Assembly: GCA_016839555.1 (NCBI GenBank)
Contig: JAEOUA010000006.1
Span: 375,982-439,981, forward strand
Reading direction: 5' to 3'
Length of the DNA stretch: 64,000 bases
Source of the DNA: Promethearchaeota archaeon
Lineage (GTDB): Archaea > Asgardarchaeota > Lokiarchaeia > Sigyniarchaeales > SOKP01
Shown: piece by piece, positions 35,276-44,120 of the stretch
Position numbering within the stretch: position 1 is the first letter of the stretch
Layout of the letters: the number at the start of each line of letters is the position of its first letter
Notes under the pieces: model-generated
The model's database searches: none
What the model saw: the letters and a program-made list of their open reading frames with translations, nothing else
Told to the model about the DNA's origin: nothing
Program-made: the position numbers and the translations under genes

Positions 35276-35998
35276 ATGATGAATAAAAAACCAAATATGA
35301 ATGATAATAAAATTATTAAAACATTCAAGGATAATGAATCTAGCTATACTGAAACGGAAATAAATTCTGATAATGAAATTCTCTTAAAAAAACAATCAGA
35401 GTTAAAAGGTAAGGAAGAAAATTATATTCAATCTGTGTGGTTACAAAAATTTTCATTCAGAATCGCCCTTATTAGTATGTTTAGTGCGCTTGCAGTAGTT
35501 TTAGGGTATACTTTAGCTCCTATCCCTAATGTAGAACTCTTTACCTTAATGATATTCCTTGGAGGCTTCATAATGGGCTATAAAGAAGGAGTAATAATAG
35601 GGCTTTTAAGTTCTTTTATATTTGTATTTTTTAATCCTTATGGAATATCACCTTTACCCCTTTTAACATATCAAATTATACATTATGGATTAGTAGGATT
35701 AGCGGGAGCCTTAACCTACAAATTTCTGAAAGGGAAAGATTTTTTTAAACCAAAAGATGATTTATATGTATTTAAAATTATACTTTTATTCGGATTTATT
35801 GGGGCAATTATCACAGTTACTTACGATTTAATTACAACACTTATTGGCGCAATTATGATATATAGTACTTTTGATGCTTTCGTACCTTATTTTCTTTCAG
35901 GTGTATTTTTCACTACTGTTCATGAGATCGGGAACACGCTCGGTTTTGTTTTTATCTTACCTGGATTAATCCAACTGTTATATAAAATCTTGTATTAG
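35276..35998 (+). CDS. ECF transporter S component-like membrane protein
   Basis: The 240-residue protein has a hydrophilic N-terminal extension of about 60 residues and then five or six TMs. SMFSALAVVLGYTLAPIPNVELFTLMIFLGGFIMGYKEGVIIGLLSSFI resembles the vitamin-binding S component core (ALxxxL, then gly-rich helices). No ATPase (EcfA) or EcfT gene is in the window, so it would have to use a shared module elsewhere. The DUF4430 and secreted genes beside it suggest a cofactor such as a corrinoid as substrate, which is inference. Confidence 0.68.
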   Translation: MMNKKPNMNDNKIIKTFKDNESSYTETEINSDNEILLKKQSELKGKEENYIQSVWLQKFSFRIALISMFSALAVVLGYTLAPIPNVELFTLMIFLGGFIMGYKEGVIIGLLSSFIFVFFNPYGISPLPLLTYQIIHYGLVGLAGALTYKFLKGKDFFKPKDDLYVFKIILLFGFIGAIITVTYDLITTLIGAIMIYSTFDAFVPYFLSGVFFTTVHEIGNTLGFVFILPGLIQLLYKILY

Positions 35999-36133
35999 GA
36001 GTTTATTTTAAAAAAATTAGTATTAAAGATATAGATTTATATCTGTTGTTAAGATCCTTTTTTATTAAATTATTCAATCTGATTAGATTTTATAAACAAA
36101 TAGAATTAGGAATGAGCTAAAATTCCGATTAAA

Positions 36134-36622
36134 TTAATTTTGATCTTCCAGATATAGAAAATTTAGTTCTCCACCCGCTTCTTCGATTTTTTCAATCGCT
36201 TTTTTACTCGCTTTTTCTACAGTTATGTTTACTTTTTTGTTTATTTCTCCTCTTCCCAGAAGTTTTTGAATATTAATCTCATCCAAATTTATAGTATACA
36301 TATCTCCCGATTTTGAAGCTTTTTTCTGTTGTACATATTTATTAAGATTTAAATCCAAATCTTTTACATTTAGAGAATTGATGTGGGAGAGTCGAACCAT
36401 ATCTTGAGGGCGTTTAAAGCCCTTTTTACCCAATTTCCAATCGGGATCTGGAAAGCCAAGTTCCTTTTGTTTGAGATAATAACTTTTCATACTTTTTTTC
36501 AATTGTGTCGTTTTACCCCGTCCTGCGCGTTGTCCAGTTTTTCGATGTTGGCCAACCCGACCATAGCCCATGGTCCTATTTCCTCTTTTTTTCTGAGACT
36601 TCTTTTTATATTTTCGTGTCAT
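36134..36622 (-). CDS. rpl15: Large ribosomal subunit protein uL15
   Basis: The 162-residue protein has the glycine/arginine-rich start KKRGNRTMGYGRVGQHRKTGQRAGRGK and the L15/L27Ae C-terminal domain with VEKASKKAIEKIEEAGG. It is the last gene of the ribosomal superoperon. The next gene in the canonical order, secY, is not here. Confidence 0.96.
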   Translation of the reverse strand: MTRKYKKKSQKKRGNRTMGYGRVGQHRKTGQRAGRGKTTQLKKSMKSYYLKQKELGFPDPDWKLGKKGFKRPQDMVRLSHINSLNVKDLDLNLNKYVQQKKASKSGDMYTINLDEINIQKLLGRGEINKKVNITVEKASKKAIEKIEEAGGELNFLYLEDQN

Positions 36623-36635
36623 TTTTCATTCCTCT

Positions 36636-37184
36636 TTACATCATTTTATGAATTAGTTGATTGATATACACGCCAACATAACCAAGAGTACCTCCTTCAT
36701 TGAAATGTTTTTTTATGGATCCTAAATGTCCTCCTTTAGGCGGATGTAATCTGAAGACAGGTTTAATTTTATGGATGTATTTATTATGATATTTAATTTT
36801 ACCTTCAATTAAATTATTCGCTAAATCTTTAATATTTTTATAATCAGTATATTTACGAAGATATTCATCTGTGAGTGGTTTATTACCCTCAACTTTTCCT
36901 CGAGTCCTTAAAAGTCTAACGAGTGTTTTTTTATCAACTTCACCAAAACAAATATAACTATTAACTTTTAGAAGCATTCCTAATTGACTTTTTACACCCC
37001 ATACGAGCACTGCATGGTTTACTTTATGCATTCGTAGCATTTTAAGTGTATCTTCATTTTTCTTACTCATTCTTGGGGCACCTCTAATACGAATTGCCAT
37101 ATATAGCTGGGGAGCTTCTATCTGGTTTAAGTTAATTTTTAGCTTCTTCCTACTTATTATGTCATTAGCCATCATATTCTCCAC
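36636..37184 (-). CDS. rpl30: Large ribosomal subunit protein uL30
   Basis: The 182-residue protein has the archaeal/eukaryotic long L30 with MAIRIRGAPRMSKKNEDTLKMLRMHKVNHAVL and a C-terminal RLHPPKGGHLGSIKKHFNEGG. The start could be Met1, Met4 or Met5. It lies 12 bases after S5 and 13 before L15. Confidence 0.95.
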   Translation of the reverse strand: MENMMANDIISRKKLKINLNQIEAPQLYMAIRIRGAPRMSKKNEDTLKMLRMHKVNHAVLVWGVKSQLGMLLKVNSYICFGEVDKKTLVRLLRTRGKVEGNKPLTDEYLRKYTDYKNIKDLANNLIEGKIKYHNKYIHKIKPVFRLHPPKGGHLGSIKKHFNEGGTLGYVGVYINQLIHKMM

Positions 37185-37196
37185 TCTATGTAAATA

Positions 37197-37814
37197 TTAT
37201 ACATTAAAATTGTATTTATGAGCGTTTTTTAAAGCATTAAAAGTCGCTTTAACTAGGTTTTCACTTGTTCGTGTATCACCGAAAGTTTTAGACCAAATAT
37301 CTTCAATTCCCGCTAGTTTCAAAACTTGCTTTACTTTATCTGCACAAGCGAGACCAATACCTGCAGGAGCAGGAATTAATTGAACTTTTACAGAACCACA
37401 TTTTCCTTCCGTTTTAAATGGAATACTATGATTTCCTCCACAGCCACACTCAATACTGCCACAACCTCTTAATACGGGAACAACAGCTAATTTCGCTCTA
37501 TCTATTGCCTTACGGATGGCGGGTCCAACTTCCTTATTTTTTGCGCTACCATAACCTAAAAATCCATCAGCTCCTACAATAACAACCGCTTTAAATCGTG
37601 ATTTTTGTCCACTAGCAGTCATTTGCTGAACCATTTTAATAGTAATAACATCTTCCTCGAGTTGTGGTAGAAGTTGGTCAATAACTTCCTTTTCCTTCAC
37701 AACTAAATTATTTTGAAATATTTTATCAATTGTGATTAAACCTTGTTGGACAAGCTCGCCTAATTTTGTTTTAGGGATCCACAGATCCTCAGCTTCTTTT
37801 CGACGTCTGCTCAT
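37197..37814 (-). CDS. rps5: Small ribosomal subunit protein uS5
   Basis: The 205-residue protein has the S5 RNA-binding core KMVQQMTASGQKSRFKAVVIVGADGFLGYG and a C-terminal VKVQLIPAPAGIGLACADKVK, then the KTFGDTRTSENL segment. A CGCGG-type Cys stretch (GCGSIECGCGG) is present between the two halves. It sits 7 bases downstream of L18 in the operon. Confidence 0.96.
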   Translation of the reverse strand: MSRRRKEAEDLWIPKTKLGELVQQGLITIDKIFQNNLVVKEKEVIDQLLPQLEEDVITIKMVQQMTASGQKSRFKAVVIVGADGFLGYGSAKNKEVGPAIRKAIDRAKLAVVPVLRGCGSIECGCGGNHSIPFKTEGKCGSVKVQLIPAPAGIGLACADKVKQVLKLAGIEDIWSKTFGDTRTSENLVKATFNALKNAHKYNFNV

Positions 37815-37821
37815 TTTTTTA

Positions 37822-38415
37822 TTAATTGTTTGATTTTATACTTTCAAATGTAGTTTTAAAAATTTTTGTAAAATTTTCAGGATTAATATCTTTTTTCTTT
37901 AGATATCCTGAGAACACCTCTTGGTATTTTTCTGGTTGTTGTTTTTTTAATAATTTAGCATAATCTTCTATATGAGAACCATTATACCTATTTTCTAAAC
38001 TTTCTGGAAAAAATTTCTCACGATAAGGGATATTCATCCCAGTATCAATTATCCCTTTAAAAGCGGCAAGCACGCGGTTTTTATGATAAAAAATACCTAA
38101 ATCAAGGATAGCTTCTTTTATTCCCGCTTTTTTAGCACGTATACCTGCTAAATATCCTGTTAAATATGATGCGGGTATATTACCTGTATTAGCTTGCCAA
38201 TTAAAATTATTAGATAGTTCTTTTGAGTTTGCAGAGCTAATAACTTCGTCTCCTCCAAATTTTGACTTGATAAATTGAACTTCAATATGATTTAAAGAAG
38301 CTCTAATAATTGCTCTTAATTTTTTTGATTTTATTAATTTTAATCTCTTTTTATAATTTGTATTTCCCTCAATTCTTCTGCGTAAAGGTAGACGGTGTCT
38401 GGGACCTTTTGCCAT
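37822..38415 (-). CDS. rpl18: Large ribosomal subunit protein uL18
   Basis: The 197-residue protein binds 5S rRNA. It has the archaeal start GPRHRLPLRRRIEGNTNYKKRLKLI and the loops YLTGYLAGIRAKKAG and NIPYREKFFPESLENRYNG. Position between L19e and S5 is canonical. Confidence 0.96.
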   Translation of the reverse strand: MAKGPRHRLPLRRRIEGNTNYKKRLKLIKSKKLRAIIRASLNHIEVQFIKSKFGGDEVISSANSKELSNNFNWQANTGNIPASYLTGYLAGIRAKKAGIKEAILDLGIFYHKNRVLAAFKGIIDTGMNIPYREKFFPESLENRYNGSHIEDYAKLLKKQQPEKYQEVFSGYLKKKDINPENFTKIFKTTFESIKSNN

Positions 38416-38419
38416 ATAA

Positions 38420-38875
38420 TTATCGACCTCTCCTTATTAAATCATGTTCATTAATATATCGATTTAAATGGGCAACATTATTAAACATCCCACCTTTTGC
38501 TTTTTTATAGAGCTCACGATAAGTAGTTTTAGTAATAATCTTTCTATCCCGCAATTTTTTTAAGGTCCTACGAAGTGGACGGATACGCTTCATCCATGCT
38601 TGCTTTTTTGGAGTTCTTGCTTTTTTAGCACCCTTTCTTTTTCCTAATCCTGTACCAAGACCCTTCTTCTTTCGTTTATGTTGTAATTTTTGTCTATAAT
38701 TAGAAGTGCCTTTTTTGTATTCTTTTCTAATAATTCCTTCCTTTATTAAATTGCGTATATCTTCTCTCGTGATAGCCATCTTAATTTCATCTAGGAAATA
38801 TGGATCGAAATACACTCGATTTTCTCCGCAGTTTAAAATTTCTGCAGCCATCCTTTTTTGCGCACTTACATTCAT
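38420..38875 (-). CDS. rpl19e: Ribosomal protein eL19 (L19e)
   Basis: The 151-residue protein has the L19e pattern: NVSAQKRMAAEILNCGENRVYFDP, then a highly basic linker KRKKKGLGTGLGKRKGAKKAR and the C-terminal helix TYRELYKKAKGGMFNNVAHL. It is 4 bases from L18. Confidence 0.96.
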   Translation of the reverse strand: MNVSAQKRMAAEILNCGENRVYFDPYFLDEIKMAITREDIRNLIKEGIIRKEYKKGTSNYRQKLQHKRKKKGLGTGLGKRKGAKKARTPKKQAWMKRIRPLRRTLKKLRDRKIITKTTYRELYKKAKGGMFNNVAHLNRYINEHDLIRRGR

Positions 38876-38941
38876 TTCAATTCAGTTTTAATAATATTGT
38901 ATAGTTTTAATTAAAATATTATTTTTTATGATGTATTCTTA

Positions 38942-39409
38942 TTAATCTTCTTCCACTAATTCTTCTTCATCTATATCAGGAATCTCTCCCTCTATAATTG
39001 CTTCCAACTCTTCAAGTTCTCTTTGTGAGATTCCAACATTCAATATTTTAAATCCTTTATTTCGTGCAAAATCTATTAGAGGAATTCTCTTTCGAGCCCC
39101 TATTCTCCTCGATATTTTTATAGCATGGCGTTTCGGATTCAAATCTTCTAAATCTTGTTTGGTAATCACTCTTACTTCCTCATATCCAGAAGGATGAATA
39201 CCTCTTATTTCTTTAGGAGTTCGATATCCTATATTAGGTGATTTCACTCCGGATTTTGTTTTTTTCCTCGTTTTAGAATCAATACCTCTGGCTTTTCTCC
39301 ATGAATCTTTAACCCTCTTATATCTCCAAGATTCAACTCTTCTAAATTCTGGTCGTTTCTTTTTCATTTTTTTTCGCAGTTCCAATAATTTCTCTTTAGA
39401 ACGATTCAT
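38942..39409 (-). CDS. rpl32e: Ribosomal protein eL32 (L32e)
   Basis: The 155-residue protein has the L32e core EFRRVESWRYKRVKDSWRKARG...SPNIGYRTPKEIRGIHPSG. The C terminus ends in an acidic tail of about 12 residues (DIDEEELVEED), unusual for L32e in most archaea. Confidence 0.95.
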   Translation of the reverse strand: MNRSKEKLLELRKKMKKKRPEFRRVESWRYKRVKDSWRKARGIDSKTRKKTKSGVKSPNIGYRTPKEIRGIHPSGYEEVRVITKQDLEDLNPKRHAIKISRRIGARKRIPLIDFARNKGFKILNVGISQRELEELEAIIEGEIPDIDEEELVEED

Positions 39410-39431
39410 AATTTTACACCTTTTAATGGTT

Positions 39432-40019
39432 TTATCTTATCTCCCATAAAACTTGATCTCCATGCAATATTTTATAAAGATATACTCCATCTTGATAAAT
39501 TCTTGGGTCTTTTTTGCGAATCCTACATATTTTTTTAATATTTGCTGCGGTTTGACCTAATATTTCTTTGTCAGGACCAATTAAATGGACATCTTCTCCT
39601 TTTACTTCAACATCCAATTTTGTTGGATCATATTTAACTTTTCTCGGCGCACGTTCCCCTAAAAAATTAATAATCCGGATTTCTTTTTTCTGAGGGTCTG
39701 CTTCAACAGAACAGGGGAAATGAGAATAGCAGACTTTAGAAATATAATGATAATTTGTTGTGATTCCTTTCATTAAATTTTGAATAATATTGATAATAGT
39801 GTTAGCTAATGCAACTGTTGAGCTTTTCGGGAAATGAGCTTTAAAAATTAATTTATTCTTTTCTTTTTCAATAGAAATACCTCTAATATGGGAAAAATCT
39901 TTTGAGACGGAACCATTGGGGCCTTCTATTTCTATATAATGATTTTCACCTAATTTTACTTGTACCCCTTCCGGTATTTCTATTTCCTCCTTAAATAATG
40001 CTTGTTTTACCATAGTCAT
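39432..40019 (-). CDS. rpl6: Large ribosomal subunit protein uL6
   Basis: The 195-residue protein has two L6 alpha/beta repeats and the archaeal/eukaryotic C-terminal signature with IKKICRIRKKDPRIYQDGVYL. Order S8-L6-L32e is canonical, with 13 bases to S8. Confidence 0.96.
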   Translation of the reverse strand: MTMVKQALFKEEIEIPEGVQVKLGENHYIEIEGPNGSVSKDFSHIRGISIEKEKNKLIFKAHFPKSSTVALANTIINIIQNLMKGITTNYHYISKVCYSHFPCSVEADPQKKEIRIINFLGERAPRKVKYDPTKLDVEVKGEDVHLIGPDKEILGQTAANIKKICRIRKKDPRIYQDGVYLYKILHGDQVLWEIR

Positions 40020-40032
40020 TCATCATTTCATT

Positions 40033-40419
40033 TTAATAAATTACCGCTAGAGTTTGGCCCCCGATGTGCTTTTCTTCTGCCTCTTTCATAGTCATTATAC
40101 CTTGATTGGTACTTAAAATAATGATACCTAATCCAGGTGCAGGAAGAAGTTCCCGTTCTAACGATTCATACTGTTCTAATCTATAATTTAATCGTAATAG
40201 CGCCTTACACTCATTAACTCTTCCCAGTAAGGCAATTTTAAATTTTCCTTGCCTCCCATCATCATACCGTTCAAATTCCCCAATATACGCATATTGTTGT
40301 AATATTCGGAGGATACGTTGAACCAATTTAGAGGCAGGATAAACGATCACCTCCTTATGACGTGCACTTTCAGCATTTTTTATCTGAACAAGGCAATTTG
40401 CCAGAGTGCGATTTCCCAT
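40033..40419 (-). CDS. rps8: Small ribosomal subunit protein uS8
   Basis: The 128-residue protein has NCLVQIKNAESARHKEVIVYPASKL and the C-terminal GLGIIILSTNQGIMTMKEA...GGQTLAVIY. It is in its usual place between S14 and L6. Confidence 0.96.
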   Translation of the reverse strand: MGNRTLANCLVQIKNAESARHKEVIVYPASKLVQRILRILQQYAYIGEFERYDDGRQGKFKIALLGRVNECKALLRLNYRLEQYESLERELLPAPGLGIIILSTNQGIMTMKEAEEKHIGGQTLAVIY

Positions 40420-40462
40420 TCAAATCATCTCAGTTTTTCTTATTTTTTTGATTTTTTTATCT

Positions 40463-40612
40463 CTAACTATACCGCTTAAATCCTATTTCACTAGCGATTT
40501 CATAGAAGCATCTTCGGCATATGTTTATCCCATATCTTCGAATGATGCCTTGATGAGAACCACATCGCCTACATACCCGCTGACCTTTTCCTTGTTTACC
40601 TCCTTGCGGCAT
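40463..40612 (-). CDS. rps14: Small ribosomal subunit protein uS14, zinc type
   Basis: From ATG at 40612 to TAG at 40463 the frame gives 49 residues with a CRRC...CRRC zinc pair (C14, C17, C32, C35) and the conserved end YEIASEIGFKRYS. It matches archaeal S14/S29e and sits between L5 and S8, as expected. Confidence 0.95.
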   Translation of the reverse strand: MPQGGKQGKGQRVCRRCGSHQGIIRRYGINICRRCFYEIASEIGFKRYS

Positions 40613-40651
40613 TTTTAAATCTTCTCAGTTTATTTTTTATTATTAGTTTTC

Positions 40652-41239
40652 TTAATATTCCCTTTCAATCTTTTCAACTACTTGTAAATTAAAGAATTTT
40701 TGTAAAAAGTATTGTGTTTCTTCCCGAGAAACGTAATGTTCTCTTGGAATTTTTGCTTTATGGGCCTTTCTATATCTTACACGCATACCTGGTCGGACTA
40801 CGCGTCCCATTACATCGAGTCCCCATATCCCGACAAGATTATCATATTCCACGCCTGGAATAGAAATATGCTCTTTAATACCAAAACCAAAATTACCGTA
40901 ATCATCAAAACTGCTTCTCTTTATTCGATTATTATTAATAATCAATAATCTTTTAAAAAGTTCTACTGCCTCTTCATTTCTAACTGTAACTTTCACTCCA
41001 ATAGGTCTTCCTTTTCTTAAATTGAATTCTTTTATATTTTTCCGAGAAAGTGTTTTTTTCGGCGTCCTCCCTGTAATAGTTTCTAATACCGTAGCAGCAC
41101 GTTCCAGTTCCTCACCACCGCTACCAACTCCTATATTTAACACCACCTTTTCTAAATATGGTTTTCTCATAGGATTATTCCACTTTTTGTCATAATCATT
41201 TAATTCTGGTTGTTTCTTTTTTTTTGTTTTTGAGGACAT
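40652..41239 (-). CDS. rpl5: Large ribosomal subunit protein uL5
   Basis: The 195-residue protein binds 5S rRNA. Signature: NPMRKPYLEKVVLNIGVGSGG and VKVTVRNEEAVELFKRLL, then IKEHISIPGVEYDNLVGIWG. A lysine-rich N terminus (MSSKTKKKKQPE) is longer than in most archaea. Confidence 0.96.
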   Translation of the reverse strand: MSSKTKKKKQPELNDYDKKWNNPMRKPYLEKVVLNIGVGSGGEELERAATVLETITGRTPKKTLSRKNIKEFNLRKGRPIGVKVTVRNEEAVELFKRLLIINNNRIKRSSFDDYGNFGFGIKEHISIPGVEYDNLVGIWGLDVMGRVVRPGMRVRYRKAHKAKIPREHYVSREETQYFLQKFFNLQVVEKIEREY

Positions 41240-41263
41240 TTATTATATTCCCTTTTTTTGGTT

Positions 41264-42022
41264 TTAATCATTAATTCTTTGTGGTAAATCAATTTCTGGT
41301 TGATCTTCACCCACAACAAAAGTGTAATCATACAGAGTTTCTGTATGTGTACCATCTCTCTCAATTGAAACGAGAGAAGCTTTTGGTCCAAATCGTTTTT
41401 CTATTTTCGTAATTTTCCCCAATATTCCGATATTTTTACCGGCCATAATTAAGGCTAAATTATTTTCTTTAAATTCAAGTTTTTTTAGGATATCTTGATC
41501 GGGTAGGGAAATTTTTAATACATCCATACACTTATACATATCTTCTTCCGGTTCTTTAGGATCTTTTACATGAATTAAGATATTTCTTCCATCATGAAGG
41601 TTTAATTGAATATTCCCCCCTTTTACCGTAGTTTTATGATCTATTCGACAAAGTTTAGTCAGACTCTCCTCTTCTGGAATCTTGTGTAATATTAATCCAT
41701 AATGAGAATCCGGAACGATTCGATAATGGGTGTTTGTCTCATCAATAGATAAGACATCCATTAGTCCAACCGGAAATCTTCCCTCTGTTACTTTTTTTCT
41801 GTCGATCTTAAAATAACCTAAACCAATAAGTTTCTTCGCTTCTCTATGATTATCTACTATTTCTAAAAGATCTCTTACAATATGAAGCAATGGTAAGCAA
41901 AACCGTTTTGGATGAGGCCCAGGTAATGGATTTACAAGAAATTTTCCGTGCTTTCGCTCGATTTGAAGATATTTGGGGGTATTTAGCCTTTTTAAGTGCT
42001 TAGATCCGCCATGACGAGTCAT
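41264..42022 (-). CDS. rps4e: Ribosomal protein eS4 (S4e)
   Basis: The 252-residue protein has the S4e start HGGSKHLKRLNTPKYLQIERKHGKFLV, the S4-like RNA-binding part and a KOW domain near the C terminus (GKNIGILGKITKIEKRFG). It lies between L24 and L5, as in other archaea. Confidence 0.96.
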   Translation of the reverse strand: MTRHGGSKHLKRLNTPKYLQIERKHGKFLVNPLPGPHPKRFCLPLLHIVRDLLEIVDNHREAKKLIGLGYFKIDRKKVTEGRFPVGLMDVLSIDETNTHYRIVPDSHYGLILHKIPEEESLTKLCRIDHKTTVKGGNIQLNLHDGRNILIHVKDPKEPEEDMYKCMDVLKISLPDQDILKKLEFKENNLALIMAGKNIGILGKITKIEKRFGPKASLVSIERDGTHTETLYDYTFVVGEDQPEIDLPQRIND

Positions 42023-42049
42023 TTTTTTAATTTCACCTTAATTTTATAA

Positions 42050-42472
42050 TTATTTTTTCGGTCCCTCTAGTGCTTCTTTCCATTTAAATCCGAAAACAGA
42101 CTTTCTATCAATCATATGCGCACGCCAAGGGTCCATGTTCTTCTCTTCTTTAAATTTAGTTATAATTACATTTGAAACATGAATAGAAGGATTCCATTCA
42201 GTTCCATCAGCTTTTTCAAACGCAGCTTCCTTAATTTTTACGCGAAGATTTTTAGTTATCTCGGTAATCTCCCCCTCAAACGCTTTAAATTCGCCTTTGA
42301 CAATTCTCACATGGTCGCCAACTCTTACTGGAAGCGTTCTTACACCATAATCTTCTTGAAGAAAGTCAGCTAATCTTGCCCTTAAAAGCTTCGAGCGCTG
42401 ATGATTTTTATAATTAAAAAGCGCTTTTCTTTGCTTCTTTGGTTTTTTTGAGGTTACTTTCAATTTGGACAC
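42050..42472 (-). CDS. rpl24: Large ribosomal subunit protein uL24
   Basis: The 140-residue protein has the KOW motif (VRVGDHVRIVKGEFKAFEGEI) and the archaeal N-terminal basic stretch with SKLKVTSKKPKKQRKALF. It starts the L24-S4e-L5 part of the operon after a 297-base gap that carries its own promoter. Confidence 0.95.
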   Translation of the reverse strand: MSKLKVTSKKPKKQRKALFNYKNHQRSKLLRARLADFLQEDYGVRTLPVRVGDHVRIVKGEFKAFEGEITEITKNLRVKIKEAAFEKADGTEWNPSIHVSNVIITKFKEEKNMDPWRAHMIDRKSVFGFKWKEALEGPKK

Positions 42473-42498
42473 TTGCGTATGTTTATATTATTATTTCA

Positions 42499-42507
42499 TT
42501 TTATAAA
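42499..42507 (-). promoter_or_regulatory. TATA box of the rpl24 operon
   Basis: On the minus strand the sequence TTTATAAAA lies about 27-35 bases upstream of the rpl24 ATG. This spacing puts the expected transcription start only a few bases before the start codon, so the mRNA would be almost leaderless. The 297-base gap between the L14 end and this site is otherwise AT-rich with no gene, splitting the superoperon into two transcripts. Confidence 0.55.
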
Positions 42508-42769
42508 CGGAATAGTGAAGAAAACCACATTCCAATTTATTTTAAAGTTTTGTAAACACTATAATTAATATTACTATGTATCTAATTTAGTTTATAATTA
42601 AATTTTAATTTTATGGATAAAGATTGTAAAAAAGAGTTCTAAACGATAAACTTTATAAGGGAATATTTGAAAAATTGAGTTTATAAGATTTACTCTTTAT
42701 TTTTTGTCGATAAAAGAGAAATCTTTAGAGGGGATATGAAGAACTACTAAAACCTTATTTTAATTTGGA

Positions 42770-43204
42770 TTAAATAATAAGTGAGCTAATGCTAGCTAAT
42801 CGAGGAAAAGTTTCTGCCGCCTCTCGAGCTATAGGACCTCTAATTTCCGTCCCCTTGGGCTCTCCTTCTTTTGATACAATTACTCCTGCATTATCTTCGA
42901 AACAGAGGCGTGTTCCATCAATTCTTCTATAAATCCTACGCTGTCGAACGATTACGCATTTCAGGATGTTACCTCTCAGCTCGGGTTTTCCTTTCCTAAT
43001 TGTGACCGTACAAATGTCCCCAACTGTAGCTGCGGGGAGTCTTCTCTGTCGTGTTTTTTTATGATCTACATTAATTATTTTTGCAATTTTGGCACCAGAG
43101 TTATCGGTAATAAATACTTTAGAACCGTTCATGAGACCGTAGCTAGTTTTTGGCTTAACGATCTTCTTTCTTCCCAATTTTCGTCTTGTTCCTATTTTAA
43201 CCAC
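42770..43204 (-). CDS. rpl14: Large ribosomal subunit protein uL14
   Basis: The 144-residue protein has the core KVFITDNSGAKIAKIINVD and TVTIRKGKPELRGNILKCVIVR, ending RLASISSLII. Its start overlaps the S17 stop by 8 bases. The next gene in order (L24) follows only after a 297-base break. Confidence 0.96.
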   Translation of the reverse strand: MVKIGTRRKLGRKKIVKPKTSYGLMNGSKVFITDNSGAKIAKIINVDHKKTRQRRLPAATVGDICTVTIRKGKPELRGNILKCVIVRQRRIYRRIDGTRLCFEDNAGVIVSKEGEPKGTEIRGPIAREAAETFPRLASISSLII

Positions 43205-43550
43205 CTACTTTTTGGACCTTGTTTAATACTACAAATGCTTTTGTTTTGGATATTTTTCTGCTTTCTCCTACAATTACTGTATCTCCGACTTCAATCATAT
43301 CTTCTAAACACGAAGGTAAATGACACGCTAATCTTGAGTTTCTACGTTCATAGCGTTGATATTTTGGTACAAATTGTACATAATCAAATCTAATAATTAC
43401 TGAATTATGAGACTTTTTGGAAACTACTAATCCTTTTGTGATTTTTCCTCTAATTCTGATAGTTCCGTGAAAGGGGCAGTTTGGATCATTACAGTCTTCT
43501 GCCTTTACATTGGGAGGAGTCACATTTGGAATACCAATATTTCTACTCAT
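43197..43550 (-). CDS. rps17: Small ribosomal subunit protein uS17
   Basis: The 117-residue protein has FHGTIRIRGKITKGLVVSKKSHNSVII and the C-terminal GDTVIVGESRKISKTKAFVV. N-terminal NVKAEDCNDPNCPF suggests a Cys pair. It overlaps the Rpp29 stop by 4 bases. Confidence 0.96.
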   Translation of the reverse strand: MSRNIGIPNVTPPNVKAEDCNDPNCPFHGTIRIRGKITKGLVVSKKSHNSVIIRFDYVQFVPKYQRYERRNSRLACHLPSCLEDMIEVGDTVIVGESRKISKTKAFVVLNKVQKVGG

Positions 43551-43876
43551 TTTCTAAACCTTTTTTTCTTTTTCAAATGTCTTAATCGATTTTCAGGACG
43601 TCCAACAATTTTAGAACCATCAACTTCTAACAGATGGGTTTTGGTATCCTGATTTATATTCGGAATTTTAATTCGAAATATGTAATTTTTTTTTATGAAT
43701 TTTTTAATATTATTATTGAGAGTTTTTATATATAAGAGGTTTTCTGTATCGTTAATGATTATTCCGCTATATTTAAAGTTTTTGCTTTCTTTTTTTTTTG
43801 ATTTTAGTTTCACATAAGCTTCAAAACCAATTAAATCATGATAGATTAAATATTTTGGATTTACATTAAGGTTCAT
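43547..43876 (-). CDS. rnp1: RNase P protein component Rpp29 (Rnp1)
   Basis: The 109-residue protein matches archaeal Rpp29: HDLIGFEAYVKLKSKKKE, a GIIINDTENLLYI segment and the end RPENRLRHL. It binds the RNase P RNA. It is in its usual place between L29 and S17, with overlaps on both sides. The usual SUI1/eIF1 gene between L29 and Rpp29 is absent. Confidence 0.9.
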   Translation of the reverse strand: MNLNVNPKYLIYHDLIGFEAYVKLKSKKKESKNFKYSGIIINDTENLLYIKTLNNNIKKFIKKNYIFRIKIPNINQDTKTHLLEVDGSKIVGRPENRLRHLKKKKRFRK

Positions 43877-44084
43877 TTTTTAATTTTTCTTGTTTTTCCT
43901 CATTAATAACTGTCAAGATCCTCGCGATTTGCTTTCGCAACATTTTTGCTTTGGCGGGATTATCTGAAACACCTCCGCCGGTTTGAGTGCTATATAACAT
44001 CATCAACTCTTCCCGCAAATCTACTAATGCTCTTCTTTTTTCTCGATAATCCATTTTTCTGATTTCTGATGTTTTTAGAACCAT
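43866..44084 (-). CDS. rpl29: Large ribosomal subunit protein uL29
   Basis: The 72-residue helical protein has the L29 pattern VDLREELMMLYSTQTGGGVSDNP...RKQIARILTVINE. It lies 36 bases after S3, with an 11-base overlap into the Rpp29 start. Confidence 0.95.
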   Translation of the reverse strand: MVLKTSEIRKMDYREKRRALVDLREELMMLYSTQTGGGVSDNPAKAKMLRKQIARILTVINEEKQEKLKNEP

Positions 44085-44120
44085 TTTAAATCATTCTATC
44101 AGTAATATAATTAATAATTA

